Part shown: positions 5,004 through 9,973 of the stretch, piece after piece
Layout of the letters: every line of letters starts with the position of its first letter
How positions within the stretch are numbered: position 1 is the stretch's first letter
Origin: Thermoplasmata archaeon
GTDB lineage: Archaea; Thermoplasmatota; Thermoplasmata; Lutacidiplasmatales; UBA184
Reading direction: 5' to 3'
DNA length: 9,973 bases
Assembly (NCBI GenBank): GCA_022750355.1
Contig: JAKIVW010000048.1
Location: forward strand, 322-10,294
Notes under the pieces: generated by a model
Told to the model about the DNA's origin: nothing
What the model saw: only the letters and a program-made list of their open reading frames with translations
Database searches by the model: none
Program-made: the position numbers and the translations under genes

Positions 5004-7955
5004 CTACGGTCCCTCGGCCCATTCCTCGGGCTCGGGTTCGGGCGGCGGCGGTGCTGGCTTCGGACGGCGGCGGACGACCAGGACGACGGCCGCAACGGCC
5101 ACCAGCACGACCAGGGCCACCAGAAGGAGGTCGAACGTCGTCGCCGGCAGGCCGAGGACGGAGGTCGATGAGCTCGCGGTGACGTTCGCGTACGTCTGCG
5201 CGGTCGCGGAGACGCCGAACGAGTCGCGCACGGTGACGGTCACGAGGTAACTTCCGGTCGTCGTGGGCGTGCAGGTGAGCGTCGATGAGTTCCGGGAGTC
5301 GCAGCCGTTCGGCAGTCCGGTGTAGGAGTAGCCGAATCCCCCGCTTCCGAACGTCACGTTCGCCTGCAGGGTGAGCGAGTCCCCCACCGTCGTCGGCGAA
5401 CCGCTAGTCACGAGCAGTGATACGGACGGGTCGTGGTGGACGACGAGCAGGCCCGAGCCGGCCATCACCTGGCCGAGCGCGTCCGTCACGGTCACGATCA
5501 CCATGAAGTTGCCGGCCACGTGGGGCGTACAGGCGAACGACGAGGACGGCGTAACGTCGGCGCATCCCCTCGGAAGACCCGTGAACGCGAACGAGTACGG
5601 CGACGTTCCCCCGACGGGGGTCACGGTGATGGTCACGTTCTGACCGACGTCGACCGCGCCGGGCGTGGTCGCGACGGTCGGGAGCGACAGGGAGGGGTTG
5701 ACAGTGAGAGTGAAGTTCTCGAAGATCGATAGTCCGGTTCCGTCGGTCGCATTGGCCTCAATGGTGAAATTCCCCGCTGCGGACGGAATGCAGCTGTTCG
5801 CGGAGGTGCTGCCGAGGAGGCAACCCGGGGGGCCACCCGTGTAAACAAACGAGAACGCGCCGGTTCCACCGGTGGCGTTCGCCCAGATGTTGACGGAGGT
5901 CCCGACGTCGACGGCACCCGGCGCGGCGACCCCCGAGGTGAACACCGGTTCCGCCGCGACGTGGACCGGGACCGAGCGGTTCGCGACCCAACCGTCCGCG
6001 TCGGTCGCCGTCAGCGTGACGAGCACGGACGCCGGTGTGGAGGGGCGGCACGTGAGCGTGGCGGAGTCGTTGGAGGCACAGCCGAGGGGAAGGCCGGTCC
6101 AGACGTACTGGATCGGTTGCGTCCCGCCGGTCAGGAGACCCACCAGGTGGAGGGTCTGGCCTGCGTCGAGCTTGGTCGGGGAGGCGGTCAGTTGGGAGAC
6201 GGCGGGTTGGGCGTTGACATTGAGCGTCAGATTCGCGCTGACCAGGTAATGGGCCGCATCCGTGACGTTGACCCGGACCGTGTACGTTCCCGCCACGGCG
6301 GGGGTGCAGTTGAGGGTCGGCCGGTCCGCGGACGAACAACCGGCGGGGAGGCCGGAAAACCGGTAGCCGAGGGACGAGGTACCACCGCTCGCGCTGGTGT
6401 TGAGCACGACCGTCGTCCCGACCGTGACACTCCCGGCGGAGGGGGTGAACGAGGCGATCGTCGGGTCGGAATCCACGACGACCGTGGTGTTCTCGGTGCT
6501 CGGAACACCGCCGGAGTCGTTGCGGACGACGTCGATCGGGAACATGCCGATGGCGTTCGGCGTGCAGCTCAGCGCGGAAACGTTCGCCGAGACACAGCCC
6601 GGAGGGAGCGTCGTGTAGTTGTACGTGACATAACCGGGGTGACCGATCGGCAGCGCGTTGATCGTGACCGATTGGCCCAGGTCGATCGCCGCCGGAGCGA
6701 CCGAAACCGCGCCCAGGATGGATGGGCCGAGCGCCCAGGTCTCGTTACTGTACGTCGCGTTCGAGTACTGGCCGCCGTAGGCGATCGTGTAGCCATCCAA
6801 CGGGTCGAACGCCATCTCCAGGTACGCCAGTCTCGGCGGCGAAGTGGTCAACGAGCTCGTGAGGCTGGTCCAATTGCCGCCGGTGAAGTTCCAGGTGTCG
6901 GCGAGGGCCCCGGTCGCCGCGGTCGGGACGGTCGAGCCGCCGAAGAGGAGGACCGTCTGGGCGAGGGTGGAGTAGGATAAGCCGTAGTAGACGCGCGCGG
7001 CCGGATGCGTGGAGGGCGAGAGCGCCGCCCAGGTTCCGTTGGAATACTTCCACGTGCTCCCATCGGGCCCAGGGCAGGCGAACGAGGTACATCCGCCGAA
7101 CACGATCGTGTAATTGTCGACCGGGTCGTACACCATGCTGGCCCGGAACCGCGGAGGCGGGCTCCCCGAAACCGTCAGGGCCGTCCAGTTCCCGTGGAGG
7201 AACTCCCAGGTGTCCGCGTACGTCGCGGTCGCGGTCGTCCCGCCGTACATGAGGACGTAACCGTCGCCCGCGTCGTACGTCATCAGGGGTCGCCACCGGG
7301 GCCCGGGGGTCTGGTTCGTCGAGCCGGTGAGGTTCGTCCACGCGCCGTGGATGTACGTCCACGTCTCATTGTTGACGACCGCGGAGGGGAGCGAATAGCC
7401 GCCGAACATCACCGCGTATCCGTCGGCCACGTCCCACGCGATGCCGGCGAGATACCGGCCGCCCGGGGAGATCGATGGGTTCAACTCGGTCCACTGGCCG
7501 TGCGCGAACGACCATGTATCCGAGAGGGACCCCGAGGCGTCGGCGCCCCCGAACAAGAGGACGTACCCGTCCAGGGGGTCGAACACCATCATCGATAGGT
7601 AGCGCGCCGACGGGGCGTTGGTCTCGACGTTGGTGAGGTCCGTCCACGTCTTCGGATTCACTCCCGTGGCGGAGGGATGGGCGGTGGGCGTGAGGGTGCG
7701 AAGCGCGCAAGATTCCCCGAGCATCTTCGAGGCTTGGCACGTGAGGTTGGCGGTGGACTGCAATACCGGCCGGGCCGTCTCGACGACCGGCGCGGCGATC
7801 GATGCGCGGTCCCCCGAGTGGGGGGTCATGGGGGAGAAGGGCGGCAGCCCTCCCACCAGGACGACGAGCATCGCGACCCACAGGGGCAGGCTGGCGCTCA
7901 GGACGGGTCGAACCGACGACGACGCTCGGCGGGGCCGGGGGCGGGCCGCGGTCAC
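5004..7955 (-). CDS. Membrane-anchored surface protein: Kelch propeller plus six Ig-like Cys-pair repeats
   Basis: This 983-residue protein has a basic N-terminus and a hydrophobic stretch (residues ~21-38, LSASLPLWVAMLVVLVGG), an export signal. Residues 104-411 hold six Kelch units with FGG/YGG and DTW/ETW signatures. Residues ~412-927 hold six Ig/PKD-like repeats, each with PxGC and a second Cys ~10 residues later. Residues ~940-961 are a membrane span (DLLLVALVVLVAVAAVVLVV), followed by RRRPKP and a Pro/Glu-rich tail ending EEWAEGP, probably cytoplasmic. Over twenty NxS/T sequons suggest glycosylation. I infer a cell-envelope protein that displays a propeller on a disulfide-stabilised stalk; ligand and any enzyme activity are unknown. 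The GTG start at 7955 is the longest option. It has no Shine-Dalgarno sequence but has a TATA-like box ~30 bases upstream. The stop is TAG. Confidence 0.92.
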   Translation of the reverse strand: MTAARPRPRRASSSVRPVLSASLPLWVAMLVVLVGGLPPFSPMTPHSGDRASIAAPVVETARPVLQSTANLTCQASKMLGESCALRTLTPTAHPSATGVNPKTWTDLTNVETNAPSARYLSMMVFDPLDGYVLLFGGADASGSLSDTWSFAHGQWTELNPSISPGGRYLAGIAWDVADGYAVMFGGYSLPSAVVNNETWTYIHGAWTNLTGSTNQTPGPRWRPLMTYDAGDGYVLMYGGTTATATYADTWEFLHGNWTALTVSGSPPPRFRASMVYDPVDNYTIVFGGCTSFACPGPDGSTWKYSNGTWAALSPSTHPAARVYYGLSYSTLAQTVLLFGGSTVPTAATGALADTWNFTGGNWTSLTSSLTTSPPRLAYLEMAFDPLDGYTIAYGGQYSNATYSNETWALGPSILGAVSVAPAAIDLGQSVTINALPIGHPGYVTYNYTTLPPGCVSANVSALSCTPNAIGMFPIDVVRNDSGGVPSTENTTVVVDSDPTIASFTPSAGSVTVGTTVVLNTSASGGTSSLGYRFSGLPAGCSSADRPTLNCTPAVAGTYTVRVNVTDAAHYLVSANLTLNVNAQPAVSQLTASPTKLDAGQTLHLVGLLTGGTQPIQYVWTGLPLGCASNDSATLTCRPSTPASVLVTLTATDADGWVANRSVPVHVAAEPVFTSGVAAPGAVDVGTSVNIWANATGGTGAFSFVYTGGPPGCLLGSTSANSCIPSAAGNFTIEANATDGTGLSIFENFTLTVNPSLSLPTVATTPGAVDVGQNVTITVTPVGGTSPYSFAFTGLPRGCADVTPSSSFACTPHVAGNFMVIVTVTDALGQVMAGSGLLVVHHDPSVSLLVTSGSPTTVGDSLTLQANVTFGSGGFGYSYTGLPNGCDSRNSSTLTCTPTTTGSYLVTVTVRDSFGVSATAQTYANVTASSSTSVLGLPATTFDLLLVALVVLVAVAAVVLVVRRRPKPAPPPPEPEPEEWAEGP
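5175..6722 (-). repeat. Six tandem Ig/PKD-like repeats with an 86-residue period
   Basis: First cysteines of the repeats fall at residues 454, 540, 626, 712, 798 and 885 of the surface protein, spacings of 86, 86, 86, 86 and 87. Second cysteines are at 464, 550, 636, 722, 809 and 895. The common pattern is VDVGxxVxL/I, GGT, Y-F/Y-TGLPxGC, x9, C-TP, AG-Y/F-V-VxVTD. Later repeats differ enough at residue level that recent unit duplication is not evident. Confidence 0.88.
6723..7646 (-). repeat. Six Kelch units forming a predicted beta-propeller
   Basis: Units begin at W104, W155, W206, W257, W309 and W362 of the surface protein, a period of about 51 residues. Each has W-xxL, an Arg (PSAR, PGGR, PGPR, PPPR, PAAR, PPR), a YD/FDPxDGY-type strand, FGG or YGG, then (D/E)TWxF. 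Unit 5 has lost the DPxDGY segment (SYSTLAQT) and unit 4 carries an extra Cys pair (GGCTSFAC). Six units would close a six-bladed propeller. Confidence 0.85.
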
Positions 7956-7980
7956 TCTGGGGGGGAGCGGTACGACGTTC

Positions 7981-7990
7981 TTGTAAGTTT
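7981..7990 (-). promoter_or_regulatory. Candidate TATA-like box for the Kelch/Ig surface protein
   Basis: The minus strand reads AAACTTACAA, 26-35 bases before the GTG at 7955. It is the most A/T-rich stretch near this start, and the intervening bases include a C tract rather than a ribosome-binding site. A leaderless promoter is the simplest reading. Confidence 0.45.
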
Positions 7991-8020
7991 GCTATGGCGC
8001 TATCCGGGATCGATGGGGGG

Positions 8021-8037
8021 GCTCCCCGATGGGGAGC
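8021..8037. repeat. Perfect 7-bp inverted repeat with a 3-base loop (GCTCCCC-GAT-GGGGAGC)
   Basis: The arms are 8021-8027 and 8031-8037. The octamer CGATGGGG occurs at 8011-8018 and again at 8027-8034, overlapping the palindrome. The site lies 66 bases upstream of the surface-protein start and could be an operator serving one or both divergent genes. Confidence 0.5.
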
Positions 8038-8125
8038 GTGTGCCGTTGGGTTCGACTCGGAAATCATTTCGGCCGGATCGGAACGGATCCCGGACACCGG
8101 CGGTTGGGGATTCGGTCGACGTGGG

Positions 8126-8139
8126 GGGCCGAGAGGCCC
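8126..8139 (+). repeat. Short hairpin GGGCC-GAGA-GGCCC upstream of the CDGSH gene
   Basis: A 5-bp G/C stem closes a GAGA loop, which is a GNRA-type tetraloop in RNA. It lies 132 bases before ATG 8272. Any role, such as a leader structure, is inference. Confidence 0.3.
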
Positions 8140-8271
8140 AACCGACTTTCGCTAGTTTCATCTCCCCGGCTGCGTTCCCACCCTCGCGGTGAGATCCGAT
8201 TGACGCCGACCTCCACAAGCAAGGGAATGCCGAAAGCGGCCGGTCCCAACGTTCGAGCCGGGGCTAGCGGA

Positions 8272-8949
8272 ATGAAGATCGTCGTGACGAAGAACGGGCC
8301 GTACGTCGTCTCGGGCCACGTTCCGCTCTCGGTCCAGGTCATCCGTCCCAACGAAGAAGGACTCTCGTGGAACTGGGAGGAGACGAAGACGTTCGACGTG
8401 GGGGCCGAGTACGAGCTGTGCCGGTGCGGCCATTCGAAGAACAAACCGTTCTGCGACCAAAGTCACCTTCGGGCGCGTTTTGACGGAACCGAGACCGCGA
8501 CCCGCCAACCCTACGCCCGGCAGGCAGAGACGATCGATGGCCCTACGCTCCTGTTGGAAGACACGGAAGTCCTGTGTGCGTTCGCCCGATTTTGTGACCC
8601 CGGTGGCAAGATCTGGAACCTCGTCGGCCAGTCGGGCGACCCCGCGGCGCGGAAGCTCGCAATCCGGGAAGGGATGAGCTGCCCCGGAGGTCGGCTGGTG
8701 CTGCACGACAAACAATCCAAGAAGACGATCGAGCCGGAACTCCCGCCTTCCATCGGTTTGGTGGAAGACCCTGCCTTGGGCGTAAGTGGGCCGCTCTGGG
8801 TCCGGGGCGGGATCCGGATCGAATCCGAGGACGGGAAACCGTACGAGATCCGCAACCGGGTCGCCCTCTGCCGGTGCGGTGCCTCGGTCAACAAGCCGTT
8901 CTGCAACGGCAGCCACGCGAGCATCCAGTTCAACGACGGGATGGTCTGA
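8272..8949 (+). CDS. Iron-sulfur protein: CDGSH, Fer4_19-like domain, CDGSH
   Basis: This 225-residue protein binds metal clusters at three predicted places. CDGSH-type site 1 has C50-x-C52, C61 and H65 (CRCGHSKNKPFCDQSH). A middle segment has C102, C108 and C137 (CAFARFC ... CPGG), matching the divergent 4Fe-4S single-cluster family (Fer4_19). CDGSH-type site 2 has C200-x-C202, C211 and H215 (CRCGASVNKPFCNGSH). The three-Cys/one-His set is that of [2Fe-2S] CDGSH proteins. Site 1 has CDQSH and site 2 CNGSH in place of CDGSH, but all ligands remain. It is soluble and probably cytoplasmic, with a likely redox or cluster-transfer role; partner unknown. ATG 8272 is preferred to ATG 8227 because the relic at 3137 starts at the same residue with the same nine-base context. 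No clear Shine-Dalgarno sequence is seen. Confidence 0.9.
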   Translation: MKIVVTKNGPYVVSGHVPLSVQVIRPNEEGLSWNWEETKTFDVGAEYELCRCGHSKNKPFCDQSHLRARFDGTETATRQPYARQAETIDGPTLLLEDTEVLCAFARFCDPGGKIWNLVGQSGDPAARKLAIREGMSCPGGRLVLHDKQSKKTIEPELPPSIGLVEDPALGVSGPLWVRGGIRIESEDGKPYEIRNRVALCRCGASVNKPFCNGSHASIQFNDGMV

Positions 8950-8951
8950 GC

Positions 8952-9002
8952 GGGATCCGGATCCCTCCGGAGAGGACGGGGATCCGGCTCGGGTTCGTCC
9001 TC
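8952..9002. terminator. Paired inverted repeats between convergent genes, possible bidirectional terminator
   Basis: A perfect 14-base palindrome GGGATCCGGATCCC (8952-8965) begins two bases after the CDGSH stop. A second stem pairs GAGGACG (8972-8978) with CGTCCTC (8996-9002) around a 17-base loop. They fill the 69-base gap before the transporter stop at 9021. No T tract follows on either strand. Confidence 0.35.
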
Positions 9003-9018
9003 GGACCGGAATCGAAGG

Positions 9019-9973
9019 TTAGGGGGCTCCGCCCGTCGGCTTTGTCCCCTTCGGGAGACGACCGGAGATGAAGAAACTCAGGATCAGACCGATGACCATC
9101 AGGACCAGCATCACCTGGAACACCTCGATGAACGACGTGGAACTGGCGTTCAGCACGGCCTGGCCGTAGCCGAGGCACGCCGCGCTGGGCGGGGGAGCGC
9201 AGCCGCCCGAAGGCGGCGCGGGGGAGAGCGCAATGAACCGCGACTGTTGGAACGACGAAAGGAGCGTGAGCCCGATCGAGCCTCCCAGCGACTGGAGGAA
9301 CTGGACGAGGCCGCTCGCCGCCCCGACCTCCGCCTCGGGCACCTGGTTCTGGACGGCGAGGAGGAAGACCGGGAACGTCATCCCGACCCCGAACCCCAAC
9401 GGGATCAACGGGGCCACCACCCCTCCGATGGGGAAGAACCCGAAGGCAAACTTCCACGTCGGGGTGGTCGCGTCCACCGTCGTCAGCCAGAGGAGACCGA
9501 TGGTCGAGATGAGGAGCCCGACCACGACCACGGGGCGGTAAGCGACCCGCGTGAGCAGGTTCCCTCCGAGGGCGGCTCCGAAGACGAGGGGGATCACCAG
9601 GAAGTAGAGCACGTCCCGTATCGTGTTGGCCGCGTTCCCGTTGCCCGCGAGCGTGACGTAGGTGATGAACAGCGTTAGGAACGTAGCGAGCGGGAAGAGC
9701 ACCATCCCGACGATGAACGTCCCGCCCCCGCACGCACTGACGATCCGCCGCGAGAACAGTCGCAAGGGAACCAGCGGGTCACGGGCCCGGAGCGTTTCCC
9801 ACCAGATGAAGATCGCGACGAGGACCACGGCCGCGGTCAGCAGGCCGATGACCCGGAGGTCGGTCCATGCCCATCCCCCCTCCGAGACCTCGATGAGCGC
9901 GAACATGAGGGAACCGACCCAGCCGGCGAGCATCGCCGCTCCGGGAATGTCGAACGACCCCTTCTTTTCGGGG
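9019..9973 (-). CDS. MFS transporter, DHA2-type multidrug exporter (partial, N-terminus off right edge)
   Basis: The frame is open to the right edge; 317 residues are visible, the C-terminal half of a 14-span transporter. It begins with KKGSFDIPGA, the usual central linker before span 7 in EmrB/QacA-like (DHA2) members, then ALIEVSEGGWAW, and continues with about eight hydrophobic spans (for example VIGLLTAAVVLVAIFIWWE, FAFGFFPIGGVVAPLIPLGF). The GVGMTFPVFLLAVQNQVP and EVGAASGLVQFLQSLGGSIG segments are typical of the spans 11-13 region. A loop before the last span carries two Cys (SGGCAPPPSAAC) and probably faces outside. By family it would be a proton-driven exporter of toxic or lipophilic compounds; the substrate is not predictable. 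The ATG at 9933 lies inside the gene and is not the start. It converges on the CDGSH gene, so they are not co-transcribed. Confidence 0.9.
   Translation of the reverse strand, partial: PEKKGSFDIPGAAMLAGWVGSLMFALIEVSEGGWAWTDLRVIGLLTAAVVLVAIFIWWETLRARDPLVPLRLFSRRIVSACGGGTFIVGMVLFPLATFLTLFITYVTLAGNGNAANTIRDVLYFLVIPLVFGAALGGNLLTRVAYRPVVVVGLLISTIGLLWLTTVDATTPTWKFAFGFFPIGGVVAPLIPLGFGVGMTFPVFLLAVQNQVPEAEVGAASGLVQFLQSLGGSIGLTLLSSFQQSRFIALSPAPPSGGCAPPPSAACLGYGQAVLNASSTSFIEVFQVMLVLMVIGLILSFFISGRLPKGTKPTGGAP

Larger units (their letters stand above)
7956..8271. other. Divergent intergenic region between the surface protein and the CDGSH gene
   Basis: This stretch is open in the CDGSH frame on the plus strand from 8029, but that part shows no protein-like features and lacks counterpart in the relic at 3137. 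I read it as non-coding. It holds the minus-strand promoter, two hairpins and no obvious plus-strand promoter box. Confidence 0.55.

Noticed and set aside
4926..5012. Inverted repeat GGACCGT / ACGGTCC downstream of the Kelch/Ig gene as a terminator
   Set aside because: The arms are only 7 bp and are separated by about 73 bases, too far for a convincing hairpin, and one arm lies within the coding region.
5961..6980. Long plus-strand open frame opposite the Ig repeats
   Set aside because: The composition is almost entirely Arg/Gly/Asp/Val, the antisense shadow of the repeat array.
8029..8271. N-terminal extension of the CDGSH protein (frame open from 8029, also ATG at 8227)
   Set aside because: The extra residues are Arg/Ser/Pro-rich with no family similarity, and the relic at 3137 begins at the residue corresponding to ATG 8272 with the same upstream context.
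1..9973. CRISPR array, insertion sequence or integrase
   Set aside because: No evenly spaced identical direct repeats with unique spacers, no transposase or integrase motif, and no terminal inverted repeats were seen on either strand.

Overview
The window is GC-rich (roughly two thirds G+C by eye) and gene-dense. Two very large secreted, Thr/Ser/Asn-rich proteins carry Ig-like repeat arrays; one is anchored by a single C-terminal membrane span followed by an Arg and Pro/Glu-rich tail. Several starts lack a clear Shine-Dalgarno sequence but have an A/T-richer box about 25-35 bases upstream, as expected for leaderless transcripts. This combination points to an archaeon, most likely an uncultured GC-rich Thermoplasmatota-type lineage. 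That assignment is inference from protein style, not from a marker gene.

Layout from left to right. (1) Positions 1-2865, minus strand: a secreted right-handed beta-helix protein followed by tandem ~111-residue Ig/PKD-like repeats; its C-terminus runs off the left edge. (2) Positions 2866-3488: a mostly non-coding stretch. It holds a strong inverted repeat, a truncated and frameshifted relic of a CDGSH iron-sulfur gene, and, at its right end, the vapB promoter region. (3) Positions 3489-4138, plus strand: a VapBC-type toxin-antitoxin operon with a 4-base start/stop overlap, preceded by a tandem 7-base repeat. (4) Positions 4139-4236: a convergent gap with a hairpin resembling a tRNA T-arm/acceptor minihelix. 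(5) Positions 4237-4866, minus strand: a GrpB/UPF0157-family nucleotidyltransferase-like protein. (6) Positions 5004-7955, minus strand: a 983-residue cell-surface protein with a signal sequence, a six-unit Kelch propeller, six 86-residue Ig-like repeats each with a Cys pair, a membrane anchor and a short cytoplasmic tail. (7) Positions 7956-8271: a divergent intergenic region with hairpins. (8) Positions 8272-8949, plus strand: an intact iron-sulfur protein with the order CDGSH, divergent Fer4_19-like domain, CDGSH. (9) Positions 9019-9973, minus strand: the C-terminal half of a DHA2-type MFS exporter, N-terminus off the right edge.

The most notable pattern is that a large surface protein on the minus strand is divergently paired with a CDGSH reading frame on the plus strand twice: 2865/3137 (CDGSH copy dead) and 7955/8272 (CDGSH copy intact). 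The VapBC module sits just after the dead copy and is bracketed by an imperfect 20-base direct repeat. The parts suggest an accessory surface-protein region shaped by duplication, decay and module insertion. No complete, clearly novel multi-gene system can be demonstrated from this window alone.
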